NCBI GenBank assembly: GCA_945875585.1
Contig: CAMCLK010000040.1
Span: forward strand, 1-46,026
DNA: 46,026 nucleotides
Origin: Candidatus Kuenenia stuttgartensis
GTDB lineage: Bacteria > Planctomycetota > Planctomycetia > Gemmatales > Gemmataceae
Direction: 5' to 3'
Numbering within the stretch: the first letter of the stretch is position 1; each line of letters opens with the position of its first letter. Under the pieces are notes generated by a model. The model had not been told where the DNA came from, did no database searches, and saw only the letters and a program-made list of their open reading frames with translations. Shown here piece by piece: positions 17,806-26,550 of the stretch. Position numbers and translations under genes: made by a program.

Positions 17806-20205
17806 TCAAGATTTTGTGCCGGCGAGGCGATCCGCGCGGCGTATGGAAAGGGTCATCAATTCACCGCCGGTCATGCGGTGCGCCGCGTCGTGCGGGCAGG
17901 CGTACACGCAACTGGGAGTGCCGTCCAAGCTTGAACAAAGGTCGCACATGGTGGCTTTTTGCTGCACGACCGGAATTGTTCGACCCGGTTGATTCGGGTC
18001 GGCCATCTTCTTCCCGGTCGGAAACGGGTGCATGTTGATGTTGCCGTACGGGCAGTTCTCGGCGCACTTCCCGCAACCAATGCACCAATCTTCAATAACG
18101 ATTTCCCTAGAACTCCGCCGACGAATCGAACCAACCGGACAGCCCACCATGCAATGCGGGTCAAGGCACGAACGGCAGGAACTGGCCACCAGGAAGTTTT
18201 CGAACCTTAAGCCCTCGCGCACCAATCGGGTAACCCCTTGGTGGGTATCCGCGCACGCTTTGGTGCACTCGTCGCATCGCGTGCATTTTTCAAGATCGAG
18301 CACCAGCAGGCTTTGAGCGTCCATCAGCCCCTGCTTCAGGAACTCGCCCAAATTGATTTCCGTGCTGCCCTTTTTCGTCAGGGCGCGGTTTTGGTCGAGC
18401 CTGCGTTCGGCTTCCTTCAATAACGCTGCGCGTATGGTGGGATAACGCGATAGCAGTTCCAGAAAATCCGTCGCCGCTATCGAGACCAGATCCACATGGT
18501 CGAGCGCTGAAACCGTGGCGATGCGCACGCCGGGAAGGGTTTTGTCGGCGAGTTCCAACAACTGAGACATCAGGGCGATTTCGCCAAAGTGGCCTCCCGG
18601 TCCGATATAGGCGATGGCTATCTCGCCACCGGGCCGTCCTTGGGAGACCTTCACAAATCCAACGCGTACCAGATAGAAATTGTCTGCCAGATCGCCTTGC
18701 CGGAATACCGTGTCGCCCGGGTTCAGCCGCACCAGCTTCACCTTATCGCGCATCGATTCCACAAACGCGTTGAACTCGGCGTTGTTTGTGATGGCGTCGG
18801 CGAAAAGCGCCACGCCTCGCAGGTGCGAGTCGATCGACCTTTTGCGATAGACATCGTCAAGCATGGACTTGGCTTTTTTCGAGCGCTGAAGCGTGTACAG
18901 AACGTTGCGTTGAATCTCAAGAAGTTTCACGCGCGTCTTGGCGCGCACCGTCGCGCTGCGCGGGTAACTGCTCATGCAGGTCATTTCGCCGAAAAGAATG
19001 TCGGCAGGCGTCAAGGTGGCGATCGGGCGCGCCATTTCAAGTGACACGGGGGCGTCAATCGGGATGTAATTGCGGCGGGCATCCACATCAGGACTTTTGG
19101 TCTCCCGTTTGGCCAAACCCGTCACCACTGTCTTCACCAATCCGAAAATGCCTGTCCGCTGCGACGATTTGCTTTTGGCCGCGTGTTTCATCTCGGCGTC
19201 GAGGAAAATCTCCAAATCGCCTTCTTCGATGATGAACGCGCTGGAACCGAATTCGCCTTCCCGGCAAACAATTTCGCCAGGTTCATAAACCCTGCGAACA
19301 ACAGACTGAATGTTCCACGCCAAAAACGCCCGTGAAATTCCTTCAAACAGCGGATGGCTTAGTAGATCGTCGGCATTCACTGCCGTGGCCGCTGGTTTGG
19401 CGCCAATCCAAGGCTTCGCTTCCACAACCGCGCGGTTGGAAAGCGCGCCCGTGGGGCACGAAACCATGCATTCGCCACAACTCACACAATCCGACTCTCC
19501 CATTGGATTGTCGAGATCGAACGCTATTCGAGCCGTGTAACCCTTGCCCGCTCGGCCCAGCACCTGATTGTTGCGGATCTCGTTGCATGCGCGAACGCAC
19601 CGGTCGCACAAAATGCAACTGGAATGATCGACCGCGATCACCATGCTCGATTCATCCCGCCCGCGGTCTCGAACCGTCAGCGGGAAACGCGATGGCTTGT
19701 CTGTCTTGATGCCCAGTTCCGCCGCCACGGACAGAAGTTCATCCCGCTCGCTTTCCAGATGTGCTCCGCGCGGTGGGTGCTTGTCAGCCAGAAGTAGTTC
19801 TGTGAGCACACCAATCGCTTTGCGTACTTTCGCGCTGGTCTTGTGTGTTTTCACATCCAGACCGGGTTCCACAGCGCGGTGGCATGCCGCGGCCAGAACG
19901 CGGCCGCCCACTTCCACGGTGCAAAATCGGCAAACGGCTACCGGAGTCATGTGGTCTCGGTGGCATAGCACCGGCACGGCGACCTTTGCTTCCACGGCGG
20001 CGTCGTACACCGTGGTCAGTCTGGGAAATTTCCGGCCCGTGTTGGGGTCGGTTGCCAACGTTGCCCGTGGCATTTCCACTTCGATGCCATCGATCTTCAG
20101 CTTCACCCGGGGAGCTGTCAGCAGCTCGGCTGCAGACTTCTCAAGCTCCACGACTTGGCCTTCAAGGACCACCGGGACGATTTCTTCGGACAGGTTGATG
20201 CTCAT
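17806..20205 (-). CDS. Multi-cluster Fe-S protein with two cyclic-nucleotide-binding domains
   Basis: A 799-residue protein with an unusual domain order. Residues about 35-110: a [2Fe-2S] domain like HoxU/NuoG (Cys81, Cys92, Cys95, Cys108). About 130-150: the place of the NuoG His-Cys cluster, but without cysteines. About 190-260: a two-cluster ferredoxin (Cys197/200/203/207 and 240/243/246/250). About 285-445: a cNMP-binding domain (EPGEIVCREGE, FGEM, YPRSATVRA) with an insertion. About 462-600: a second cNMP domain (NPGDTVFRQGD, GGHFGEIAL, VRIATVSAL). About 638-775: a DmsB/HybA-like segment with Cys for four more [4Fe-4S] clusters. No Tat or Sec signal, so cytoplasmic. It starts inside the NuoEF stop (ATGA overlap). 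Likely an electron-transfer hub gated by a cyclic nucleotide (inference). Confidence 0.9.
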   Translation of the reverse strand: MSINLSEEIVPVVLEGQVVELEKSAAELLTAPRVKLKIDGIEVEMPRATLATDPNTGRKFPRLTTVYDAAVEAKVAVPVLCHRDHMTPVAVCRFCTVEVGGRVLAAACHRAVEPGLDVKTHKTSAKVRKAIGVLTELLLADKHPPRGAHLESERDELLSVAAELGIKTDKPSRFPLTVRDRGRDESSMVIAVDHSSCILCDRCVRACNEIRNNQVLGRAGKGYTARIAFDLDNPMGESDCVSCGECMVSCPTGALSNRAVVEAKPWIGAKPAATAVNADDLLSHPLFEGISRAFLAWNIQSVVRRVYEPGEIVCREGEFGSSAFIIEEGDLEIFLDAEMKHAAKSKSSQRTGIFGLVKTVVTGLAKRETKSPDVDARRNYIPIDAPVSLEMARPIATLTPADILFGEMTCMSSYPRSATVRAKTRVKLLEIQRNVLYTLQRSKKAKSMLDDVYRKRSIDSHLRGVALFADAITNNAEFNAFVESMRDKVKLVRLNPGDTVFRQGDLADNFYLVRVGFVKVSQGRPGGEIAIAYIGPGGHFGEIALMSQLLELADKTLPGVRIATVSALDHVDLVSIAATDFLELLSRYPTIRAALLKEAERRLDQNRALTKKGSTEINLGEFLKQGLMDAQSLLVLDLEKCTRCDECTKACADTHQGVTRLVREGLRFENFLVASSCRSCLDPHCMVGCPVGSIRRRSSREIVIEDWCIGCGKCAENCPYGNINMHPFPTGKKMADPNQPGRTIPVVQQKATMCDLCSSLDGTPSCVYACPHDAAHRMTGGELMTLSIRRADRLAGTKS

Positions 20206-21908
20206 GGCTTCTGTCCTTTGCGGTACGCTTCGACTTCTTCGGGGAACAGCTTAAGAACACTGGTCACTGGATTGCTGGCAACCTGGCCCAATCCGCAAAT
20301 GCTTGTCAGGCCCATCGTTTCGCCAAGGTCGCGCATCAGTTCCAAGCGCCCGGGAGGCGAACGGCCTTCTACCAGTTCCGTGGTCATCTCCACCATCTTT
20401 TGCCCGCCTACCCGGCACGGCACGCACTTCCCGCACGATTCATTCCGGTAGAAACTCACGGCATTCAAGGCTTGGTTCACCATGTCGCGGGTGTCGTTGT
20501 ATACAATACAAGCCGCACCCAGCATGGCGCCCATTTCGCCGCAGGTGTTGAAGTCGAGCGCCAGATCTAGCATATCAAATTGAGTGGCACCCACTGGCAT
20601 CTTCGTTTGCACAAACTTGGGAGGCAGTTCACTTACTGGCACTTGGGCCGGATAAAACCCGCCCGACGGGCCCGACAAGGCAACAGCCTTGAACGGACGA
20701 CCACCAGCCATGCCACCCGCGAGTTCAATCAGTTCGCGCAATGTCTGGCCAAGGGGGGCTTCGTAAACACCGGGCTTGGCAACGTCGCCCGAGATGCTTA
20801 CCAAGCGCATGCCTGTGGCGCCCTTTACTCCCATGTCCCGGTACCACGATCCGCCATGGAGCACAATGCCCGGCACCCAGCTCAATGTCTCGACATTGTT
20901 GATGACGGTGGGTTTGCCATAAAGCCCCTGAAACACTGGGAATGGTGGCTTGTTGCGTGGCTCGCCACGCCTGTCTTCCATGGCCTCAAGCAACGCGCTC
21001 TCTTCGCCCTGCACATAACCGCCGGGGCTGATGAATATATCCAGTTCGAACGTCTTTCCTTTGCCAAGGATGTTTGAACCAATGATTCCAGCTTCTCTGG
21101 CGCGCTTCAGTTCAGCGCGCACAGCGTCGATGCCATCGGGATATTCGTGCCGGATGTAGATCCAACCTTTTTCGGCACCCACCACCAGCGCCGCCAGCAC
21201 CATGCCCTCAATCACCAGCCATGGCGCGCGGCGGAGCAGTTCCCTGTCTTTGAACGTGCCCGGCTCGCTTTCGTCGGCATTGCAGACCACATATTTGGGC
21301 TGCCCGGGCGCGCCTCGCACAGCCATCCATTTGCGGAATGTGGGGAAGCCTGCGCCGCCCATGCCCCGCAGGCCCGAAACCTCGAGTTCTTTCAGAAGCG
21401 CATTCGCTTCCATGCCTTCAAACCAACGCTTCACAGCCAGGTATTCACTCCGGCCGTTGTAAACATCAATGGTCAATCCCAACGGTGACATGTCCCAATG
21501 GGCATGCGGAAGCGGATCTTTCGAATAGGCTTTACTGATCAGTTGACGCAACGATTCGGATGTCTGCGATAAAACATAGTGGTGATCGTTGACCGCCGCC
21601 GCGACGGCCTTGTCGCAACGTCCCAAGCACGATACCCCGTCCACGGCCACAGATCCGGCGGGGTATTCCGATGCGATCATCTCCACTTCGGCGCGCACGC
21701 GTTCGGCACCTGCCATATGGCATGCCATGTCGCGGCAGATTTTCACATCCACCCGGGGTGGAGGTTTCAACCGATAAAGCGGATAGTAACTAGCTACTTC
21801 ATGCAGCCGGTGCAGGGGAACTGTCAGACGCTGAGATAGCGCCCTGAGTTCTTCGGCGGGCAACCAGCCGCACCGTTCCTGGATCTTTTGCAGTTCCTGA
21901 ACGATCAT
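20202..21908 (-). CDS. NuoE-NuoF fusion: FMN- and NAD-binding dehydrogenase subunit
   Basis: A 568-residue protein from the ATG at 21908 (GAGGA upstream; the same ATG is in a 4-bp overlap with the cytochrome stop). Residues 1-125 are a thioredoxin-like NuoE domain with the [2Fe-2S] Cys58, Cys63, Cys94 and Cys98 (ICRDMACHMAG and CLGRC). Residues about 140 onward are NuoF/HoxF: the FMN/NAD glycine-rich loop GLRGMGGAGFPT near 181-190, the NADESEPGTFKDRE segment, and the C-terminal [4Fe-4S] ligands Cys492, Cys495, Cys498 and Cys538 (ESCGKCVPC and ICGLGQ). It should oxidise or reduce NAD(P)H and pass electrons to the adjacent Fe-S protein. No other complex I subunit is nearby. HoxF of bidirectional hydrogenases is the closest architecture, but no hydrogenase gene is here. 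Confidence 0.93.
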   Translation of the reverse strand: MIVQELQKIQERCGWLPAEELRALSQRLTVPLHRLHEVASYYPLYRLKPPPRVDVKICRDMACHMAGAERVRAEVEMIASEYPAGSVAVDGVSCLGRCDKAVAAAVNDHHYVLSQTSESLRQLISKAYSKDPLPHAHWDMSPLGLTIDVYNGRSEYLAVKRWFEGMEANALLKELEVSGLRGMGGAGFPTFRKWMAVRGAPGQPKYVVCNADESEPGTFKDRELLRRAPWLVIEGMVLAALVVGAEKGWIYIRHEYPDGIDAVRAELKRAREAGIIGSNILGKGKTFELDIFISPGGYVQGEESALLEAMEDRRGEPRNKPPFPVFQGLYGKPTVINNVETLSWVPGIVLHGGSWYRDMGVKGATGMRLVSISGDVAKPGVYEAPLGQTLRELIELAGGMAGGRPFKAVALSGPSGGFYPAQVPVSELPPKFVQTKMPVGATQFDMLDLALDFNTCGEMGAMLGAACIVYNDTRDMVNQALNAVSFYRNESCGKCVPCRVGGQKMVEMTTELVEGRSPPGRLELMRDLGETMGLTSICGLGQVASNPVTSVLKLFPEEVEAYRKGQKP

Positions 21909-23566
21909 CGGCTTGGTCCTCGTGTCGCGGTGCCGTGTTCCTTGGTTGTTCCGCGCGGATCGGTCCAAGCGGAATTACCTAGTCCTGCCAGCCCAGCGGA
22001 TGCCTGATGGTAAACGTGGCATTCGAGGCAGTCGTGTCTGGCACCTCCCTGAATGGCGGGGGTCAGTGTCGATACCTCATTGCGGGCGGGGCCGTGGCAC
22101 GACTGGCAGCTTTCCAGCTTTGGCAAATTGATATCAGCAGACTTTGTGGATCCTTGCACCTGAGCATGGCATGTGGCGCAATCCCAAGCGCGGTGCGTGG
22201 CATGGTTGAATCTTGCTTTCGGTTGCCATACCAGAGGAATAGGAGAGCTTTGGTTGCCTAACCATGCGGCGGGTGCTTTGGATGCGCCATCCTTAAACAA
22301 GCCCGTTTGGATTTTCGAAGCCAGCAACTGGTCGAGTGGCTTGTCGCCAAAACCGCTAATGCTGTTATCTGCTTGGCGGTCACCTTCCAGATGGTGGCAT
22401 TCCGCGCAAACGGCTTTCGACATCAGGCGTGTGAGCGCTCCGCGCACCTGAGTGCCATAGGCCTTGTCAAACGCTTTCCGGTCGGGCGGTGACAAAGTAC
22501 TGCTGAACGGCTTGCCGGGAAGGGGAGGCAACGACATCGGTGCGCTGGCGGCGGGCACAATGCCTTGGTCTGCCAAGAATTCGCGAGCGAACGATGCTTC
22601 CACGAAAGCCTTCAATTCGGCAGGTTGCACCTTATGCGGAGCTTCAACCACTTCACCTGTCTTTTCCTTCGTGAAACCCAAAGAGTGGCAAGCCTTGCAA
22701 TCGCGTTCGAACGCGATCGGCTGAAACACGCCGCCCGCCTGACGCGCTGCCCCGCCCGGTGTGCTGGAGGAATCGAGGTGATGGCAGGCGGCGCAATCAA
22801 GCTGCATCAGGCCCTTTTCGCCTGCGGAATAGTTTTTGTAGCGTTGCTGGTCGGTAGAACCCACTTGCTTCAGTGTGTAGTTCTGGCCCATGCCTGCGCT
22901 CATGTGGAGTGAGTGATTGAACTTGATGGAGCCGGGATCTGTCCATTGCTCTTTGTGCGCCCGGAATTCCGGATGCGAGCCGCTACCATTTCCTACAAAG
23001 TTGACGACTTTAGGGGCTACAGTCAACGCCTGCGCGTTGATCGCGTGGCTTTCAAGCCCGTTGTGGCAATTGGCGCATGCCGCATCTGAAATGCGGGTAA
23101 GATTGGCTGTGGTTCCGTTGTGGTCGTGATGGCAACCCGAACAGGAAGTGGTGCTGCCGGGGGAACTGTTGGGGTGGTGGAAAGCACCGGCCCACGCAAT
23201 CCCACCTTCGGACCCCTCCAGCGGGAATCCTCCGTTGTGGCAGTTGTTGCACCGCTGGTCCATGGCGCCACCCGCGCATGGATTGCCAAAGCTGTTTGTC
23301 TTCAACTCGGCCGAGAACGAAAAGTCTTCCCGGTGACAGGCGGCGCAATCGGTGTTCCAAGCGGTGTGGACAGCCGTTAGCGGGCCTCTGCTGGCCATGC
23401 TGCGCTGGGTTACCGGGGCGGCCATAGCAAAGGCTACGGCAGCGACTCCTACTAGAGTGACCAACCATGTGAGGCGCGCTTTCCAACGAGTCCAACCATC
23501 CGCGTGGCGGAAGTAGTCCATTGGAATGCGGCTGGACCGGGGCTTGGCGTTCGTCGGGTTGGGCAT
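21905..23566 (-). CDS. Membrane-anchored decaheme cytochrome c
   Basis: A 553-residue protein with one N-terminal hydrophobic helix (about residues 30-52, LTWLVTLVGVAAVAFAMAA) and then a large extracytoplasmic part. It has ten CxxCH heme-attachment motifs: CAACH, CNNCH, CSGCH, CANCH, CAACH, CKACH, CAECH, CATCH, CQSCH and CLECH. Many other His are available as distal ligands. The arrangement is of the cytochrome c3 / NapC-associated type, not OmcA-like. The hydrophobic helix could be an uncleaved anchor, so it sits outside the cytoplasmic membrane, electron path toward the periplasm or paryphoplasm. The gene follows the b cytochrome by 15 bp and overlaps the NuoEF start by 4 bp. SD-like GGGGGGAA precedes the start. 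Confidence 0.93.
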   Translation of the reverse strand: MPNPTNAKPRSSRIPMDYFRHADGWTRWKARLTWLVTLVGVAAVAFAMAAPVTQRSMASRGPLTAVHTAWNTDCAACHREDFSFSAELKTNSFGNPCAGGAMDQRCNNCHNGGFPLEGSEGGIAWAGAFHHPNSSPGSTTSCSGCHHDHNGTTANLTRISDAACANCHNGLESHAINAQALTVAPKVVNFVGNGSGSHPEFRAHKEQWTDPGSIKFNHSLHMSAGMGQNYTLKQVGSTDQQRYKNYSAGEKGLMQLDCAACHHLDSSSTPGGAARQAGGVFQPIAFERDCKACHSLGFTKEKTGEVVEAPHKVQPAELKAFVEASFAREFLADQGIVPAASAPMSLPPLPGKPFSSTLSPPDRKAFDKAYGTQVRGALTRLMSKAVCAECHHLEGDRQADNSISGFGDKPLDQLLASKIQTGLFKDGASKAPAAWLGNQSSPIPLVWQPKARFNHATHRAWDCATCHAQVQGSTKSADINLPKLESCQSCHGPARNEVSTLTPAIQGGARHDCLECHVYHQASAGLAGLGNSAWTDPRGTTKEHGTATRGPSR

Positions 23567-23581
23567 GGTTTTCCCCCCTAG

Positions 23582-24553
23582 TCAGTTAATGAAGGGGATC
23601 GGGTGCGTTGAATATTTCAAAGCCCAGACAACATGCGCCGACAGCAAAATCATCAGCAGCACTGAAAGCGGCAGATGAATCAGCAACCACGCGTGCAACC
23701 AACCGTGCAGCCAAGCCTGACGGTCCCATTGGCGGCGCTGGTCGCACAGGTCTGCCAACGCGGCAATGGCAGGGTGGGCTGCAACGGGCATATGCGTTCG
23801 CAATTCGGCGAAATACTCGTCCGCCTGACGGCTGTGCGCCAATCCGGGGAAACCTGCCCGGCCCGACAGAAGGTAAGGCTTGAGGCTGTTTTGGAAGTAG
23901 CTGCGCAGAACCAGCGAGTCTGGGATCGGTTCCTGCGGCGCCGCTCTGGTCATGAGCACGCGACCCTGCAAGGCACCAACATGACGGGATGCGCCAATCA
24001 CCAAATAATTGTCGTAATTGTCTGGTTCATCGTCTTGACTGTCGCCGCAAACAGCGGAAACCAATCGGGCGGCGTCGTGCGCTGCCAAACGCGATAGATG
24101 CGGAATTTGCGATACAATTGTTTCAGCAGGCACAAGGTCTAGGATGCGGCTGGGAATCAACTGCTGCATCAGCAGGCCCCAAGCGCCACTGGCTATCACC
24201 AGCACAAACACAATAATTGTTGCTGCGCTCAGAGGTCCACCTAGCCGGAAGCCGGTATGCATGATGGCCAGAGGCAGAGCCAGCAAGCCAAGCCAAATGT
24301 GGGCGCGAAGCCACAGCTGCACGGTACCAATGCGCCATGTGCGCATCTTCTTTCGCGGCCACAGCAAAAACTCAAACCAGCAAATCAGGCCAGCCCCAAG
24401 TCCCAAAACAAGGCCGACACGTGAACCGCCCGATGGCCACGCCGCCAAGCCAATGCTTTCGGCAAGAAACCATGCTGCTGCTGCCAAGGCTGCCAAGCCA
24501 CAGCCAATGATCCATGGCACATGAGGGCGAAAGTTCTCTCCAGTGATGAGCAT
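23582..24553 (-). CDS. Membrane b-type cytochrome (diheme candidate)
   Basis: A 323-residue integral membrane protein from the ATG at 24553 (GAGGAT upstream); the frame runs further up to 24613. About five transmembrane segments are visible. Two of them have a His pair with the same spacing of 14 residues: HIWLGLLALPLAIMH and HLPLSVLLMILLSAH. This is the spacing used by bis-heme b proteins that carry electrons across a membrane. A hydrophilic stretch of about 100 residues (from ILDLVPAETI to the Trp-rich QAWLHGWLHAW) separates the two heme-binding helices. It is first in the operon and most probably links the cytoplasmic Fe-S/NAD proteins to the decaheme cytochrome. No named family is recognised with confidence. 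Confidence 0.82.
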   Translation of the reverse strand: MLITGENFRPHVPWIIGCGLAALAAAAWFLAESIGLAAWPSGGSRVGLVLGLGAGLICWFEFLLWPRKKMRTWRIGTVQLWLRAHIWLGLLALPLAIMHTGFRLGGPLSAATIIVFVLVIASGAWGLLMQQLIPSRILDLVPAETIVSQIPHLSRLAAHDAARLVSAVCGDSQDDEPDNYDNYLVIGASRHVGALQGRVLMTRAAPQEPIPDSLVLRSYFQNSLKPYLLSGRAGFPGLAHSRQADEYFAELRTHMPVAAHPAIAALADLCDQRRQWDRQAWLHGWLHAWLLIHLPLSVLLMILLSAHVVWALKYSTHPIPFIN

Positions 24554-24738
24554 CGAAACGATCCTCGGAGAGCGTGGGGACAGAAATAGATCCGTTGGCT
24601 TAAAGCTCAACAATAACAGGTATCTTCTTAACTTACGGTTTTATACCAGAACTCGTCAACGCTCTACGGATCATTTGATCAATACAATACCGACCGGTTT
24701 GTCTTCAGGCTACTGGCGAACGGCCCGGGAGCGGTTCC
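24554..24738. promoter_or_regulatory. Divergent promoter region: electron-transfer operon / sulfatase
   Basis: An AT-rich 185-bp region between two divergent starts. It contains the inverted repeat GATCA-TT-TGATC at 24669-24680 and a possible TTGACG -35 on the minus strand near 24655 without a good -10 at 17 bp. It must hold the promoter of the seven-gene operon; the palindrome is a candidate operator. Confidence 0.4.
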
Positions 24739-26550
24739 ATGGTGATTTTGGCACTGGCTATCCTTGCGGTGGCGTCTGAACGACCCAATATCCTTTGGCT
24801 CTCGTGCGAAGACATGGGGCCACATCTGGGGTTTTGCGGATACTCCGGGGTACGCACGCCCCACCTCGATGCCTTGGCAAAAAAGTCGACGCACTTCCGG
24901 AAAGTTTGGTCCCATGCCCCGGTATGCGCCCCCTCGCGCACCGGAATGATTCTGGCACGCCATGCCACCATGGTGGGCGCCGAGCCTATGCGATCGATGG
25001 TGAGCCTACCTGCTGGCGTATCGATGTTCCCGCAGGAGTTGCGTCGCGCTGGTTATTACTGCACAAACAATTCGAAGGAAGATTACAACGTCGAGAAACC
25101 CGGAACTGTTTGGGACGCATCCTCCGCCAAGGCCCATTACCGTAATCGCGCGCCCGGGCAGCCCTTTTTTGCTGTTTTCAACGACACCATCACCCACGAA
25201 AGCCAGATCCGCAACCGCCACACACTTAAACGCGACCCCGCTTCCGTCTCCTTGCCTCCCTACTGGCCCGATACCCCGGAAGTGCGCCGTGACTGGTGCC
25301 AATACCTCGACCGCATCGAGGAAATGGATGCAGGTGTAGGCCGCAAGCTTGCCGAATTGGCCCGCGATGGCCTGACCGATTCAACCATCGTTCTGTTTTT
25401 CAGCGACCACGGATCGGGCATGCCCCGCCACAAGCGCTGGCCGGGCAACTCAGGTTTGCACGTTCCCATGCTTGTTCATGTACCTACCGCCTTTAATGCC
25501 CAAGTCTCCTCATACCTTCGGGAACCCGGAGCATCCGATCGCCTTGTCGGCCTTGTCGATCTCGGCCCGTCCATGCTTCGACTGGCTGGTATTGAGCCGC
25601 CAGATGGCTGGCGAGGCCGCGATTTCATTTCCTCCCGTGCTGATGCTCCCCGAACCAGTCTGCTGGGCCATCGATCGCGTATGGATGAAAGACTAGACCT
25701 TGTCCGATCTGTTACAGACGGACGCTTTGTTTACATGCGCAATTTTCATATTCACCGCCCCCACGGCCAGCATGTGTCTTACATGTTTGAAACACCTACC
25801 ACCCGTATCTGGAAAGCACAGTTCGATGCTGGCAAACTCAATCCCGTTCAGGCCCGTTTCTGGGGGCCACGCGAACCGGAAGAGCTTTACGATCTTGGCA
25901 CAGATCCACACGAGACAATCAATCGGGTGAATGACCCTGCGTTAGCCGCCGATGCCAACCGTATGCGTGCCGCCTTGCGCGCGGAAATTCTAGCCACACG
26001 GGACCTCGGCTTTGTGCCGGAAGGAATGCTCGAAAACCAAAGCAAGGGCCAACCACCCATGGCATGGGGAGCCAACAACTCGAACTACCCGCTGGAACCG
26101 CTGCTCAATGCCGCTCTGCTTGCCGCGCGTCGGGAGGGAGATGTCGAGGCCATTGTGGCCTTGGCCGAGGCGAATCATCCGGGTTTACGCTACTGGGCCG
26201 CCATGGGTGCTTTGGCGCGTGGAGGTCCGGATGCGCGCTGGCGGCCCATGCTCAATGGTTTGCTCGCAGATAACACGGTTTCCGTGCGCATCGCCGCAGC
26301 CGAAGCGCTGGGGCGTTTATTCCCCGCAGATTCTGCGCGAGCGCGGACTGTATTGCTGGCCTCCGTCTCGCTGCGGGAACATGGATTTGGAGCCACCGTG
26401 GAGGCGCTCAACGCGCTCGATGGCATGGGGCAAGCGACGCCTGCCGAGATGGCTATTTTAGAAAAGGGTTTGGCTGGACGCGATCAAGTAAATCAGCGGA
26501 TCCGTGATGTGCCCGACCGTTTGATGAAGTCGCTGGCAGCAAAAAAATAA
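24739..26550 (+). CDS. Sulfatase with C-terminal HEAT-like repeats
   Basis: A 603-residue protein. A short hydrophobic N-terminus (MVILALAILAVA) is a likely signal peptide. The sulfatase domain begins RPNILWLSCEDMGP. Its core motif CAPSRTGMI has Cys63 for formylglycine. Metal-site segments FFSDHGSGMPRHKRW and ELYDLGTDPHE follow. From about residue 450 there is an added domain of HEAT/PBS-type helical repeats (HPGLRYWAAMGALARGG, DNTVSVRIAAAEALGRLF, GATVEALNALDGMG). This fusion is common in planctomycetes and may bind a partner or the substrate polymer. The start follows GGGAG. The gene shares a divergent promoter region with the cytochrome operon. Confidence 0.92.
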   Translation: MVILALAILAVASERPNILWLSCEDMGPHLGFCGYSGVRTPHLDALAKKSTHFRKVWSHAPVCAPSRTGMILARHATMVGAEPMRSMVSLPAGVSMFPQELRRAGYYCTNNSKEDYNVEKPGTVWDASSAKAHYRNRAPGQPFFAVFNDTITHESQIRNRHTLKRDPASVSLPPYWPDTPEVRRDWCQYLDRIEEMDAGVGRKLAELARDGLTDSTIVLFFSDHGSGMPRHKRWPGNSGLHVPMLVHVPTAFNAQVSSYLREPGASDRLVGLVDLGPSMLRLAGIEPPDGWRGRDFISSRADAPRTSLLGHRSRMDERLDLVRSVTDGRFVYMRNFHIHRPHGQHVSYMFETPTTRIWKAQFDAGKLNPVQARFWGPREPEELYDLGTDPHETINRVNDPALAADANRMRAALRAEILATRDLGFVPEGMLENQSKGQPPMAWGANNSNYPLEPLLNAALLAARREGDVEAIVALAEANHPGLRYWAAMGALARGGPDARWRPMLNGLLADNTVSVRIAAAEALGRLFPADSARARTVLLASVSLREHGFGATVEALNALDGMGQATPAEMAILEKGLAGRDQVNQRIRDVPDRLMKSLAAKK

